From NCBI RefSeq assembly GCF_002163875.1, contig NZ_CP019333.1:3030864-3094863 (forward strand): a DNA stretch of 64,000 nucleotides, in the 5' to 3' direction. Below the pieces are notes generated by a model. It saw only the letters and a list, made by a program, of their open reading frames with translations, had not been told where the DNA came from and made no database searches. Origin of the DNA: Gilvibacter sp. SZ-19. Its GTDB lineage: Bacteria; Bacteroidota; Bacteroidia; Flavobacteriales; Flavobacteriaceae. The position numbers and the translations under genes are program-made. This document shows positions 16,015 to 26,083 of this stretch, piece by piece; position 1 is the first letter of the stretch, and each line of letters begins with the position of its first letter.

Positions 16015-17850
16015 TTATTTCTTCCCGTCCATCTTGTCTTTCAACTCTTGAAGCTTAGCGTTAGCATCACCAAGGGTTGGCTTTTCAACCTGCTCGGTCT
16101 GCTTCTTTTGAGCAGCGCGAACGTTCTTGGCTTCTTCTTCGCGGTGAATTACCATGTGAGAGGCAACTACACGCTTGAAGTCTTTACTAAACTCAATGAT
16201 CTGGAATTCAGCTTCCTCGCCTTTCTTAAGCTTGCTGCCGTCTTCCTTCTCCATATGACGTTGAGGAACAAAGGCTACGATGTCTTCGTTAAAAGTAATA
16301 GTAGCTCCTTTGTCTACGATCTCAGTGATGGCAGTGGTGTGTTTTGTACCTACACCAAACTCATCTTCGTATTTGTCCCAAGGGTTCTCTGTAGTCTGCT
16401 TGTGACCAAGGCTAAGCTTGCGTCCTTCTACATCCAACTCCAAAACAACAACCTCTAGCGTGTCACCTACATTAGTAAATTCGCTTGGGTGCTTCACTTT
16501 CTTAGTCCAAGAAAGGTCTGAGATATAGATCAATCCGTCGATTCCTTCTTCTAACTCCACGAATACACCGAAGTTAGTGAAGTTACGAACGATTCCTTCG
16601 TGCTTAGATCCTACAGGATACTTAGTAGTGATATCGGTCCATGGGTCTGGAGTCAATTGCTTGATCCCTAAACTCATTTTACGCTCTTCGCGATCTAGTG
16701 TTAAGATAACTGCTTCGATCTCGTCTCCAACGTTTACAAAGTCTTGCGCACTTCTCAAGTGTGTAGACCAGCTCATTTCAGAAACGTGGATCAAACCTTC
16801 AACACCTTCAGCAACCTCGATAAAGGCACCGTAATCCGCGATCACAACAACTTTACCTTTTACTTTGTCACCGATCTTCACTTCTTCACCTAGTGCATCC
16901 CATGGGTGTGCGCTAAGCTGCTTCAATCCAAGTTGGATTCTTGTTTTGTTTTCGTCGAAGTCTAAGATTACCACGTTCAGCTTCTGATCTAATTCTACGA
17001 TCTCGCTTGGGTGGTTGATACGAGACCAAGACAAGTCGGTAATGTGTACTAGTCCGTCCACACCTCCAAGGTCTACGAATACACCGTAAGATGTGATGTT
17101 CTTTACAACACCTTCCAATACTTGACCTTTCTCCAACTGAGAAATGATCTCTTTCTTCTGCTCTTCGATATCTGCTTCGATAAGCGCTTTGTGAGAAACA
17201 ACTACGTTTTTGAATTCGTGGTTGATCTTAACCACTTTGAATTCCATAGTTTTTCCTACGTACATATCGTAATCACGGATTGGCTTCACGTCGATCTGAG
17301 AACCTGGCAAGAACGCCTCGATCCCAAATACATCTACGATCATACCTCCTTTAGTACGACACTTTACGTAACCGTTAACGATACTACCTTCGTCATGAGC
17401 TTCGTTTACACGATCCCAAGCTTTGATAGTACGCGCCTTACGGTGAGACAGGATCAATTGTCCTGTGCTGTCTTCGCGCACATCGATCAATACTTCTACT
17501 TTGTCTCCTACTTTAAGATCCGGATTGTAACGGAACTCGTTTAGAGAGATAACACCTTCACTTTTAGCGTTGATGTCGATGATCGCGTCACGCTCGGTCA
17601 TGTGGATAACCTCACCTTCTACAACCTCATCATCTAAGGTGTCAACAAAATTCTCTTCTACTAGCTTCTCAAACTCTTCGAGTTTAGAATCTGCGATAGG
17701 GTCGATACCCTCTTCGTAGTTATGCCAGTCGAATTCTTTTAGGAATTTTTCAGGGTTCTCCTGAGCTGGAGATACCGCTGGAGCCTCAGGGGCTTTTTTA
17801 GCTTCAGTAGCTTCTGCTACTACCGCTTCTTCTTTAGCTTTTTGAGCCAT
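16015..17850 (-). CDS. rpsA: 30S ribosomal protein S1
   Basis: mRNA-binding ribosomal protein needed for initiation on structured or leader-poor mRNAs. The 611-residue protein has an acidic Ala/Glu-rich N-terminal extension (1-75), then six S1 repeats; the best ones show KGQVLEGVVKNITSYGVFVDLGGVDGLVHITDLSW (about 240-275) split over the typical G-V-F-V-D-L and G-L-H-S patterns, and repeats near 325, 415 and 500. The tail is Lys/Glu-rich. S1 is especially relevant in Bacteroidota, where Shine-Dalgarno pairing is little used. It is expressed from its own promoter with a leader of about 150 nt and ends at a strong terminator. Confidence 0.97.
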   Translation of the reverse strand: MAQKAKEEAVVAEATEAKKAPEAPAVSPAQENPEKFLKEFDWHNYEEGIDPIADSKLEEFEKLVEENFVDTLDDEVVEGEVIHMTERDAIIDINAKSEGVISLNEFRYNPDLKVGDKVEVLIDVREDSTGQLILSHRKARTIKAWDRVNEAHDEGSIVNGYVKCRTKGGMIVDVFGIEAFLPGSQIDVKPIRDYDMYVGKTMEFKVVKINHEFKNVVVSHKALIEADIEEQKKEIISQLEKGQVLEGVVKNITSYGVFVDLGGVDGLVHITDLSWSRINHPSEIVELDQKLNVVILDFDENKTRIQLGLKQLSAHPWDALGEEVKIGDKVKGKVVVIADYGAFIEVAEGVEGLIHVSEMSWSTHLRSAQDFVNVGDEIEAVILTLDREERKMSLGIKQLTPDPWTDITTKYPVGSKHEGIVRNFTNFGVFVELEEGIDGLIYISDLSWTKKVKHPSEFTNVGDTLEVVVLELDVEGRKLSLGHKQTTENPWDKYEDEFGVGTKHTTAITEIVDKGATITFNEDIVAFVPQRHMEKEDGSKLKKGEEAEFQIIEFSKDFKRVVASHMVIHREEEAKNVRAAQKKQTEQVEKPTLGDANAKLQELKDKMDGKK

Positions 17851-18000
17851 AAATTGAATTTATTCCTCGCCGCTTAAACGGTCAAAGAATAAGGGTTTGT
17901 ATTCTGTAAGTGTCTGGGAAGCGTTTGCTGCGGATCAAATCTCACAGAAGTTTTCTACTTTGTTTTATTTCCTTTTCGTTGCTTCCATACCGCCAAAAAG
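17851..18000 (-). promoter_or_regulatory. Long 5' leader of rpsA
   Basis: Between the predicted start (near 18000) and the ATG at 17850 lie about 150 nt without an open frame. The leader opens with a GCCGTCC/GGCGGT hairpin (around 18005-17988) and has a second G/C-rich patch (AAGCGGCGAGG) near the start codon. By analogy with the autoregulated E. coli rpsA leader it could be a target of S1 itself; that is inference. Confidence 0.45.
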
Positions 18001-18005
18001 GACGG

Positions 18006-18035
18006 CAAAAGTACTGTTTTCTTTAACAATTTCAA
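18006..18035 (-). promoter_or_regulatory. Promoter of rpsA (TTG-N19-TACTTTTG)
   Basis: On the minus strand TTG (18035-18033) and TACTTTTG (18013-18006) are separated by 19 bases, matching the Bacteroidota consensus. The predicted start is near 18000. Confidence 0.65.
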
Positions 18036-18134
18036 AGAATACTTAAATTTTATTCCCCTCTTTTCCAAGGGTTTGTATTACTTCGGATTTTTTAAAGATT
18101 GCTTATCTTTAAGCAAACACTAAATCCAACCCAT

Positions 18135-19568
18135 ATGCGCGTTCTTTTTACCTTCGCCATTTGCCTGATTTTTGCAGGTAATTCAGTAGCTCAGCAAGGC
18201 TTGAGCGAAAACAAACAAGCCATTATGGCCTCTGTAGCAAAGCACCAAAAAAAGCTCATTGAGATCTCAGATGCTATTTGGGCTAACGCCGAACTGGCTT
18301 TTCAAGAGACAAAATCATCAAAAATCCTAGCGGACTATGCCGAAGCCAATGGCTTTAAGGTAGAAAAGAATATAGGAGGCATGCCAACGGCTTTTGTGGC
18401 TACCTACGGTAGTGGAGAACCAGTGATCAGTATTTTAGGCGAATTCGATGCCCTACCAGGTATTTCGCAGAAAGCACAACCCACCAAAGAGCCTTTAGAA
18501 GCAGGTGCTGGCGGGCATGGCTGCGGACACAATATGTTTGGTACTGCATCTCTAGGAGCGGCGATCGCTATTAAAGAATTGATGGAAGCCGGAAAGATCT
18601 CCGGAACCGTTAAATTCATGGGAACTCCAGCAGAAGAAAAATTCTTCGGAAAACTCTGGATGATAGAAGCCGGCGCCTGGGATGGTGTAGATGTGAATAT
18701 TAGCTGGCACCCTAGCGCCAACACAGAGGCAGATGTACAGAGCTCTTTAGCCTTGGTAGACTTTATGGTAGAATTCTACGGACAAGCCGCTCACGCCGCT
18801 GCCGACCCATGGAACGGACGCTCTGCATCTGATGCCTTGGAACTCTACACCCAAGGGATCAACTACTACAGAGAACATGTAAAACCAACAGTACGCATGC
18901 ACTACCACATTCAAGATGGCGGGCAAGTAGTAAACGTTGTCCCGGATTATTCTAGACTTTGGGTGCGGGTAAGAAATTCAGACCGAGCGGGTATGATGCC
19001 GGTTTACGAGCAGGTGATGAAAATGGCCGAAGGTGCCGCAATTATGGCCAATGTGGAATACAAGGTTTCACTAATATCCGGTATTCACGAAGTTTTGGTG
19101 AATCGCACAGGTGGAGCCATTATGCAAAAGAATTTAGAGCTACTTGGCCCTATCGAGTACACCCAAGAAGAAATTGCCTTTGGTAAAAAGATCCAAGAAA
19201 TGACCGGCAAGCCGCAAGTGGGCATGGACAGCAAGATCAGTCCGCTGCTTGAGACTCGCGAGAATCCAGGAGGTGGCTCTACCGACGTTGGAGACGTAAG
19301 CTGGAACGTAGCCAACATCAACTTGGGGGTAACCGTAGCTCCTAAAGGGACTCCTTGGCACAGTTGGGCTGTGGTAGCCTGTGGCGGAATGAGCATTGGG
19401 CACAAAGGGATGCTGCAAGCTACTCGCGCAATGGCCATGACCATGGTAGATCTTTTTGAAGATCCGGAAAAAGTGGAAGCAGTTAAAGCAGAATTCGTAG
19501 AGCGTAAAGGAGATTACGAGTACAAAGCGCTTATTCCAGACGGACCGCCACCTATTGGGCAGAATTAA
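18135..19568 (+). CDS. M20 family amidohydrolase (AbgB-like), exported
   Basis: Zinc aminoacylase/amidohydrolase fold of 477 residues from the ATG at 18135; this start gives a signal peptide (MRVLFTFAICLIFAGNSVAQ), whereas the frame upstream adds 12 unlikely residues. Metal-ligand motifs include GEFDALPG near 100-107 and GHGCGHNMFG near 129-138; the catalytic-glutamate region is GTPAEE near 164-169, and HAA-ADPWNGRSASDA near 220-236 marks the dimerisation domain boundary. This branch resembles AbgB, which splits p-aminobenzoyl-glutamate, but the true substrate is not known. Periplasmic location is inferred. Its stop overlaps the convergent gene by 4 bases. Confidence 0.88.
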   Translation: MRVLFTFAICLIFAGNSVAQQGLSENKQAIMASVAKHQKKLIEISDAIWANAELAFQETKSSKILADYAEANGFKVEKNIGGMPTAFVATYGSGEPVISILGEFDALPGISQKAQPTKEPLEAGAGGHGCGHNMFGTASLGAAIAIKELMEAGKISGTVKFMGTPAEEKFFGKLWMIEAGAWDGVDVNISWHPSANTEADVQSSLALVDFMVEFYGQAAHAAADPWNGRSASDALELYTQGINYYREHVKPTVRMHYHIQDGGQVVNVVPDYSRLWVRVRNSDRAGMMPVYEQVMKMAEGAAIMANVEYKVSLISGIHEVLVNRTGGAIMQKNLELLGPIEYTQEEIAFGKKIQEMTGKPQVGMDSKISPLLETRENPGGGSTDVGDVSWNVANINLGVTVAPKGTPWHSWAVVACGGMSIGHKGMLQATRAMAMTMVDLFEDPEKVEAVKAEFVERKGDYEYKALIPDGPPPIGQN

Positions 19569-20458
19569 AGACCTGGGAAGCCATCAATTAAAATAGTGCC
19601 ATTTGAGGTTGTACCTCCACCTGTTGTAAAGCTAAAAGTACCTGAGGTAGTCGGGTTGCAACTTGCGTCCCAATAGTTGTCCGCACCTGCTCCGAAATAA
19701 AAGACAACTTCCCAGTTGGATGTACCTCCTCCAAAGTCTGAGCTTTGATTGTTACAGATAAGTCTAATGTCATCACCGTCAAAACCAGAGACGTAAGGTG
19801 TGCTCAATACAGAAGAAACACAAAGCTGACTTTCATTGAGCAGCTCCATCATATCATCACTATAAATGTTGCCATTATGCATGATAATGACTTCCGCAAT
19901 CTCAGTATCTCCTGGTGGAGGTGGTATATCACCCCTTGTAAATCCGTCTAACAGTATGAGATTCCAAGTTCCGCTAAGACCCGGGCTCTCCGAAGAATCG
20001 AAAACTCCTGTTCTTAAGCTGATAGGCATACGGGCATCTTCTTTGTGGATAGAAGCTGTAAGAGCGATATTGTCATAAAAGGCTTCAACAACCTGAATAT
20101 CATGACTGTCACTAAAGTCAAAATACATTCTCGTTTCCCCATTTGAAAAATGGATTCTAGAAAAATCGGAATTAAACTTTGAAACACTTAAGTCAATAGG
20201 CTCTTGACCTACGATAGCCATCTGAAGTGAAAATTTTCCTCCTTTTCCCATTTCAAGAATGTAGGTCCCTCTAACACTTCCAGAATTATTGGCCAAAAAC
20301 CCTTTATACCTTGCCTGTGAGATATCATCGTAAAAAGGCGCACCTACTTTCGTGATAAGATTTTTCTGATTCTGCTCTGCATGATCGACAATTTGATCTT
20401 TGCTACAGGCAAATACAACAACCTGAATTACAACTATTAGGGGTAATATTTTTTTCAT
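19565..20458 (-). CDS. Lipoprotein, member A of a three-paralogue family in this window
   Basis: 297 residues with a lipobox (VVVFACSKD, Cys18). No known domain is recognised, but the protein aligns by eye with those at 53567-55273 and 55636-56577: a Y-x-G-F opening strand near residue 53, a G-FS/FN strand, F-F(D/I)-SD, a KE-A-R/S-SLRTGVFD segment near 147 matching SLGT(Y/F)VD, L-GTWNL near 164, and a C-terminal SGTFSF...NGTILIDG that corresponds to GTWSWNGR-GTI in the other two. The WNGR motif itself has diverged here. Likely beta-rich and surface-exposed (acidic residues follow the cysteine). Function unknown. Confidence 0.7.
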   Translation of the reverse strand: MKKILPLIVVIQVVVFACSKDQIVDHAEQNQKNLITKVGAPFYDDISQARYKGFLANNSGSVRGTYILEMGKGGKFSLQMAIVGQEPIDLSVSKFNSDFSRIHFSNGETRMYFDFSDSHDIQVVEAFYDNIALTASIHKEDARMPISLRTGVFDSSESPGLSGTWNLILLDGFTRGDIPPPPGDTEIAEVIIMHNGNIYSDDMMELLNESQLCVSSVLSTPYVSGFDGDDIRLICNNQSSDFGGGTSNWEVVFYFGAGADNYWDASCNPTTSGTFSFTTGGGTTSNGTILIDGFPGL

Positions 20459-20475
20459 AACGTAAAGCTATGAAA

Positions 20476-21171
20476 TTATACCCTTCCCGCAATTCGGTCT
20501 TTGGCCAATTGTAAAATAGTGTGGAACTGATCTTCTAGGTTGGTTTCTGTATTGTCGATCTCAATGGCGTCTGCTGCTTTGACCAGAGGCGAATCGGCTC
20601 TTGTGGTGTCTATACGGTCCCGCTCGGTGACGTTCTCGTAGACCTCATCGTAAGTAATGTCATCACCACGGGCTTTAAGTTCAAGGTATCGGCGTTTAGC
20701 GCGCTCCGCAGCATCCGCAGTCATAAATATCTTTAGCTCGGCATTGGGGAAAACAACCGTCCCGATATCGCGACCGTCCATAACAATGCCGCCTTCTTGG
20801 CCCATTCGATGCTGTATAGCCACTAATTTTTTGCGTACCTCTGGTATGGCTGCAACGGGGCTTACGTGTTCAGAGACCTCTAGGGTGCGAATGGCGCTCC
20901 CTACTCTTTCGCCGTTAAGCAAAACCTGAGAAGTTCCGGAATCTGAATCGTAATGAAAGGCAACAATGATCTCTGGTAAAGCCGCAATTAGGCGGTCTTT
21001 ATCTAATGCCTCCGCAGTGATTATTCCTGCGCGAATAGCATATAAGGTAATTGCTCTATACATGGCTCCGGTGTCCACGTAAACATAACCCAGGTAATCG
21101 GCCAACTGCTTGGCTACTGTAGATTTTCCGGTAGAAGAATAGCCGTCTATGGCTATAGTAATTTTGCGCAT
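20476..21171 (-). CDS. cmk: Cytidylate kinase
   Basis: Phosphorylates CMP and dCMP with ATP. The 231-residue protein starts MRKITIAIDGYSSTGKSTVA, with the P-loop GYSSTGKS at 10-17, then the CMP-specific YVDTGAMYRAITL near 30-42 and DGRDIGTVVFP near 138-148. Length is normal. Its ATG overlaps the porQ stop (TAATG at 21173-21169), a coupling of a nucleotide kinase to a secretion gene that is, as I recall, common in flavobacteria. Confidence 0.96.
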   Translation of the reverse strand: MRKITIAIDGYSSTGKSTVAKQLADYLGYVYVDTGAMYRAITLYAIRAGIITAEALDKDRLIAALPEIIVAFHYDSDSGTSQVLLNGERVGSAIRTLEVSEHVSPVAAIPEVRKKLVAIQHRMGQEGGIVMDGRDIGTVVFPNAELKIFMTADAAERAKRRYLELKARGDDITYDEVYENVTERDRIDTTRADSPLVKAADAIEIDNTETNLEDQFHTILQLAKDRIAGRV

Positions 21172-22193
21172 TAGCGATTCAGATCTATGTTCAGACCAAA
21201 GAAACTGGCATTGGCTGCTGCGCTGTACTGCGAATAGCTATAGCTCAGTCTGATCTTATTGAGTTTTATTCCAAAACCGGCGCTGAGGCCGGCAAAAGCT
21301 CGTTGCTCTAAAATACGAAGTTCTTCGGCTCTACGCACATTATATCCCAAGCGAATATTGAAACCGCTCTCTGGAAACAGTTCAATACCAAAGATCATAT
21401 GACGGATCGCATTGTCGAAAAAGTTAATGTTTTCGGTCACCGTACCTCCTTCTAGATCTGTAATTGATCTGTTGGGATTCTCAAAGGCGATGTTCCAGAC
21501 CTGCATATTCTCTAAGGTAAAATGCCAGCGTATGGGAATGTTCTGTAGGGTTTGAGAAATTCCGAAAATGAGCTCAAAAGGCAAGGGCTCGTACACCTCG
21601 TTGAAGGGCGTGAACTGCGTCCCGATATTCCGAGCCACGGCTGCGATGTGCAGGTCCCAGGGCTCATACACATACATGATGGCGATATCCAAGGCGCCTC
21701 CAAAGGAGCTGTACTGCTCTAATTTAGAGGAGATAAGCTTGACATTGGCTCCCACGTGAAAATCCGTATAAGGTATATTTCTGGCGTAACCCGCAGAAAG
21801 AGCCACTTCTCCTCCACTAAAACTATTGGTAGGATTACCCGCCTCGTCAAAACCGTCAAATTGCCCGTAGTTTATGTAGGTAACTCCGGCATGAAATACT
21901 TGCGTGCGTCTGTCCCAGAGGTAGGCATAAGAGGCCGTTCCGTAGTTTACGTCGTCAAAATAGTTGACATAATTGAGCTGGAACTGATTGTCCATCTCCG
22001 GATTAATAGATGCCGGATTATAAAGCGCCTGAGACGGATCCCAGTCGTAATTGGTGACCACTTTACCGCCTAAGGCAGCTTGTCGCGGAGAGTTTACCAG
22101 ATTTAGAAACTGATACGTATATCGGCCTCCAATCTGAGCGCTCGCGGCAGCACTAGTAAGGATAAGTAAAAAGGCAGCAATTCTTTTGGACAT
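21171..22193 (-). CDS. porQ: Type IX secretion system protein PorQ
   Basis: Outer-membrane beta-barrel of the FadL-like PorV/PorQ type; in Porphyromonas PorQ is part of the attachment complex that anchors T9SS cargo to lipopolysaccharide. The 340-residue protein has a signal peptide ending ASAQ, then the family motif YQFLNLVNSPRQAALGG at about 27-43 and DPSQALYNPA near 53-62. It ends in a barrel-like aromatic strand (SFFGLNIDLNR). The presence of T9SS cargo genes elsewhere in the window (49129, 51742) fits a functional system. Confidence 0.92.
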   Translation of the reverse strand: MSKRIAAFLLILTSAAASAQIGGRYTYQFLNLVNSPRQAALGGKVVTNYDWDPSQALYNPASINPEMDNQFQLNYVNYFDDVNYGTASYAYLWDRRTQVFHAGVTYINYGQFDGFDEAGNPTNSFSGGEVALSAGYARNIPYTDFHVGANVKLISSKLEQYSSFGGALDIAIMYVYEPWDLHIAAVARNIGTQFTPFNEVYEPLPFELIFGISQTLQNIPIRWHFTLENMQVWNIAFENPNRSITDLEGGTVTENINFFDNAIRHMIFGIELFPESGFNIRLGYNVRRAEELRILEQRAFAGLSAGFGIKLNKIRLSYSYSQYSAAANASFFGLNIDLNR

Positions 22194-22298
22194 GGATTGG
22201 AAAAACCGGTTACTCCATTAACGATTGCAAGTATAATTTATTTTTGAGCCAGAAAAAAACGAATGGCCTGCAATCTAGGCGATTCCAACGAATTGCTA

Positions 22299-24749
22299 CT
22301 ACAGCTTTTTGGCTTTAGCCACTTTTTGCTTCAGCAGGGCCTTCTCGATCACCTCGCCCATCTCTTTGACGTAGTGAAATGTTACGCCTTTCAAGTACTG
22401 CGGATTGATCTCTTCCACATCGCGCTTATTGTCTTCGCAAAGGATGATCTCTTTGATCCGAGCTCGTTTGGCAGCCAAGATCTTTTCTTTGATCCCTCCT
22501 ACTGGCAATACCTTACCGCGCAAGGTGATCTCTCCTGTCATAGCAAGCGATTGCTTAACGCGCCTTTGAGTGAACAAAGAAACCAAAGAGGTCAGCATGG
22601 TTATACCCGCACTAGGGCCGTCTTTAGGCGTGGCGCCTTCTGGCACGTGAATATGCACGTTGTATTTGTCAAAGATATCGTCTGCTATACCCAGATCGGC
22701 AGCATTAGATTTAATATACTCCAAAGCAATGGTAGCAGATTCTTTCATCACCTTTCCGAGGTTTCCGGTAATGCTCATGGTACCCTTTCCTTTAGACAAG
22801 GTCGATTCAATAAACAATATATCGCCACCCACTCTTGTCCAGGCCAGGCCGGTTACAACCCCAGCCACCTTGTTGTTCTCGTATTTATCTCGTTCTAACT
22901 TTGGAATACCCAAAACATCAACCACGGTCTGCTTGTCTACTTTTACCTTGTAGTCCTGTTCCATGGCAATGTTCATGGCCGCATAGCGTACCATCTTGGC
23001 TATTTGCTTCTCTAAGCCTCTAACCCCAGATTCTCTGGTGTATCCTTCTACGATCTGCTCCAATTGCGGCTTCCCGATCTTTAAATGCTGCGGATCCAAG
23101 CCGTGCTCGGAAAGTTGCTTGGGCAATAAATGTTTTTTAGCGATCTCTACCTTCTCTTCTATCGTGTAACCGCTTACATTGATGATCTCCATACGATCGC
23201 GTAAGGCGGGCTGAATTGGTCCAAGGCTATTGGCAGTTGCAATGAACATCACCTTTGAAAGGTCAAAGCCCATTTCTAAGAAGTTGTCGTAAAAGGCTGA
23301 GTTTTGCTCCGGATCCAATACCTCTAAGAGCGCAGAAGACGGATCTCCCTGATGTCCGGAAGCTAACTTATCGATCTCGTCCAAGACAAAGACCGGATTA
23401 CTGGTCCCTGCTTTTTTGATGTTTTGAATGATACGCCCTGGCATGGCTCCGATATAAGTCTTGCGGTGCCCACGGATCTCTGCCTCATCGCGCAATCCTC
23501 CTAAAGAGATACGAACGTATTCGCGCCCTAAAGCTTCTGCTACGGATTTCCCGAGGGAGGTCTTCCCTACACCAGGAGGTCCGTGTAAACACAAAATAGG
23601 CGACTTCATATCGTTGCGCAATTTCAGTACGGCGAGGTATTCGACGATGCGTTTCTTAACATCGTCTAATCCGTAATGATCCCGGTCTAAAATGCGCTGA
23701 GCGCGTTTAAGGTCGAATTTATCCTTAGAAAATTCGTTCCAAGGCAACTCTAAAAACAGATCCAGATAATTCCGTTGAATGGAGTATTCTGCCACCTGCG
23801 GATTCATGCGTTGCATTTTGGCCAGTTCTTTGTCAAAGTGCTCTGCAACTTTTTCTTCCCACTTTTTGGTCTTGGCCTTTTCACGCATGGCGCTGATCTC
23901 TTCTTCTAAAGAGCTGCCGCCTAATTCTTCCTGTATGGTCTTTATTTGTTGTTGCAAGAAATACTCGCGTTGCTGCTGATTCAGATCGCTCTGCACCTTG
24001 TTCTGAATGTCATTGCGCAGATTAAGGCGCATCAGCTCCTCGTTCAGATACTTTAAAGTAGCTAAAGCGCGCTCTTTAAGATCATCGATCTCTAACAGTT
24101 TCTGTTTGTCGGCTACAGGAACGTTCAAATTCGAGCATACAAAATTGATCAAGAACGAACTGCTCTCTATGTTGCGAATTGCAAAAGAAGCCTCACTAGG
24201 AATGTTCGGGCTATCTTTAATAATGTCTAAGGCCAATTCCTTGATAGACTCTATAATGGCCAAGAATTCGCTATCGCCCGGCTTCGGACGGGTCTCTGTC
24301 ACATCCTGAATACTGGCTTGCAAATACGGATCTTCTTGTACCACCTCACGGATCTGGAAACGCTTCTTTCCTTGGATGATCACCGTGATATTGCCATCTG
24401 GCATTTTAAGAACACGCAGGATGCGCGCCACAGTACCTTGCGGATGTATGTCCTTGGCTGTTGGATCTTCAACGGCTTCGTCCTTCTGAGCGACCACCCC
24501 TATAACTTTGCTGCCTTTATTGGCAGCATTGATGAGCTTAATGGATTTATCGCGGCCGGCGGTTATTGGGATAACCACCCCCGGAAACAAGACCGTGTTG
24601 CGCAAAGGCAAGATAGGTAAGGCTTCCGGCAAGGCCTCCTTGTTCATCGCTTCTTCGTCCTCTGGGGTCAATAGCGGTATGAGTTCCGCTTCTTCGTTAA
24701 AATCGTCCAATGACAAACTGTCTATATTTACAAATCGATGCTTCGACAT
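22299..24749 (-). CDS. lon: ATP-dependent protease La (Lon)
   Basis: Cytosolic AAA+ serine protease that removes misfolded and regulatory proteins. The 816-residue subunit has the N-terminal LON domain (about 40-240), Walker A GPPGVGKT at 390-397, Walker [10 protein letters not shown], and the protease domain with catalytic Ser713 in GPSAG and Lys756 in GGIKEK. It is of normal LonA length. The gene stands alone; the upstream 219 bp to the divergent sigma gene holds its promoter region, where no clear -7/-33 pair could be picked. Confidence 0.98.
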   Translation of the reverse strand: MSKHRFVNIDSLSLDDFNEEAELIPLLTPEDEEAMNKEALPEALPILPLRNTVLFPGVVIPITAGRDKSIKLINAANKGSKVIGVVAQKDEAVEDPTAKDIHPQGTVARILRVLKMPDGNITVIIQGKKRFQIREVVQEDPYLQASIQDVTETRPKPGDSEFLAIIESIKELALDIIKDSPNIPSEASFAIRNIESSSFLINFVCSNLNVPVADKQKLLEIDDLKERALATLKYLNEELMRLNLRNDIQNKVQSDLNQQQREYFLQQQIKTIQEELGGSSLEEEISAMREKAKTKKWEEKVAEHFDKELAKMQRMNPQVAEYSIQRNYLDLFLELPWNEFSKDKFDLKRAQRILDRDHYGLDDVKKRIVEYLAVLKLRNDMKSPILCLHGPPGVGKTSLGKSVAEALGREYVRISLGGLRDEAEIRGHRKTYIGAMPGRIIQNIKKAGTSNPVFVLDEIDKLASGHQGDPSSALLEVLDPEQNSAFYDNFLEMGFDLSKVMFIATANSLGPIQPALRDRMEIINVSGYTIEEKVEIAKKHLLPKQLSEHGLDPQHLKIGKPQLEQIVEGYTRESGVRGLEKQIAKMVRYAAMNIAMEQDYKVKVDKQTVVDVLGIPKLERDKYENNKVAGVVTGLAWTRVGGDILFIESTLSKGKGTMSITGNLGKVMKESATIALEYIKSNAADLGIADDIFDKYNVHIHVPEGATPKDGPSAGITMLTSLVSLFTQRRVKQSLAMTGEITLRGKVLPVGGIKEKILAAKRARIKEIILCEDNKRDVEEINPQYLKGVTFHYVKEMGEVIEKALLKQKVAKAKKL

Positions 24750-24968
24750 AGGTTGTTGTTAGGTCAAAATGTCACCTCCTGGTGGTAGGTGAATTCTTTT
24801 TAATAGCTCTTTAAAGTGGTATATCTGCGGCGAAGGCCTTAAATAGCGGACTAAGCGGCACACACGACCACCACATTTAGTCAATTAATGTGCCAATCGG
24901 CAATTTTTTTGTTGTAAACTGTAACATCAAAGCAGCAAGTCCTTCTTTAGCATAAACAATAGTTTTTC

Positions 24969-25526
24969 TTGGCACTAACCCAACCAAATACAGACCAACC
25001 CATTGAAGCCCTTTTGGGTCTTTGCAGAGACGGTAATCAATTGGCGCAATTGGAGGTCTATAACCGATATCAGAAAGCGATGTACAACACTGCTTTTCGA
25101 ATAGTAAAGGATTCTCTGGAGGCCGAGGACGTTATGCAAGAATCTTTTATCGCTGCCTTTAACAAGCTAGATACGTTTAAAGGCGATGCTACCTTCGGAT
25201 CTTGGTTGAAGCGTATAGTGGTAAACAACAGTATTGCCCAATACAAGAAAAACAAACGTTTTACCGACGTTTCGGTGGACCAGTTACCAGAAACCGTAGA
25301 AGAATCGAGCTCATTGACAGAGGCAGATTATTCACAAGTAAAGGTAGCAGCGGTCATGGAAGGCTTAAGTGCCTTAAAGGACAATTACAGACAGGTGTTG
25401 AGCCTGCATCTGATAGAAGGATATGATCATGAAGAGATCTGTGAGATCATGAAAATAAGTTACGGGAATTGCCGTACCATGATCTCTAGAGCGAAAGAAA
25501 GTTTAAGACAGAAACTTAGCGTATGA
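24969..25526 (+). CDS. ECF RNA polymerase sigma factor
   Basis: A 185-residue sigma-70 family protein. Region 2 spans about 25-95 (YNTAFRIVKDSLEAEDVMQESF and FGSWLKRIVVN), and region 4 about 125-180 (LSALKDNYRQVLSLHLIEGYDHEEICEIM). The start must be TTG at 24969: an in-frame TAG lies 9 bases upstream and the next Met is residue 39. First gene of a four-gene operon; its stop overlaps the membrane-anchored partner as ATGA. No target promoters are evident in the window. Confidence 0.92.
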   Translation: MALTQPNTDQPIEALLGLCRDGNQLAQLEVYNRYQKAMYNTAFRIVKDSLEAEDVMQESFIAAFNKLDTFKGDATFGSWLKRIVVNNSIAQYKKNKRFTDVSVDQLPETVEESSSLTEADYSQVKVAAVMEGLSALKDNYRQVLSLHLIEGYDHEEICEIMKISYGNCRTMISRAKESLRQKLSV

Positions 25527-26083
25527 AACAACACGACAATATAGAGGCCCTATTTGAGCGCTTAGAAGGTCAGTTCGACACCAAAAGTGCCCCAGAAGGA
25601 CACAACGCTCGCTTTATGCAGCGCCTGAACAAGGAGCAGCCTATGAGCAGCGGAATGCCAAAGATTGCCTATTGGAAGATCGTCTCTGCTTTTGCAGCAG
25701 TGATAACCCTAGCCTTTTTGTTGACTGGAGTATTTGATCCGACAGCAACAGAAGCAGAAGGTTTGGCGAGTGTATCGCCAGAAATGGCGCAGACTCAGGA
25801 ATTTTTCAATACGGCGATAAACACCGAATTGGAACGCTTGAGCAGCTTTGAATCCGAAGCAGCTAAAGTCCTGATCAATGATGCTATGCTACAAATGGAA
25901 ACCTTGGAGCAAGAATATTTGAAACTCCAAGATGACCTTGTCGAAAGCGGTAATGACAAGCGTGTTATTCACGCCATGATCAATAATTTTCAAAATCGTA
26001 TCGATCTGCTTCAACACGTGATCTCTACGATAGAAGGAATCGAATTAATCAACCAATCTAACACTGATGAAAGCACTATTTAA
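25523..26083 (+). CDS. Putative membrane-anchored anti-sigma factor
   Basis: 186 residues; a cytosolic N-terminus (1-48), one membrane helix at about 50-70 (WKIVSAFAAVITLAFLLTG), and a periplasmic helical region (80-180) with heptad-like pattern. It lacks a recognisable zinc-binding HxxxCxxC anti-sigma motif. Its place, overlapping the ECF sigma stop by 4 bases, and its topology argue for an anti-sigma role, but that is inferred from context. Its 3' end overlaps the next gene by 17 bases. Confidence 0.75.
   Translation: MKQHDNIEALFERLEGQFDTKSAPEGHNARFMQRLNKEQPMSSGMPKIAYWKIVSAFAAVITLAFLLTGVFDPTATEAEGLASVSPEMAQTQEFFNTAINTELERLSSFESEAAKVLINDAMLQMETLEQEYLKLQDDLVESGNDKRVIHAMINNFQNRIDLLQHVISTIEGIELINQSNTDESTI

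Noticed and set aside
24750-24968. lon-sigma gap searched for a heat-shock type promoter or CIRCE
   Set aside because: No convincing -7/-33 pair or inverted repeat; a CACCTCCTGGTGGTAGGTG hairpin-like stretch near 24772-24790 is present but unassigned.
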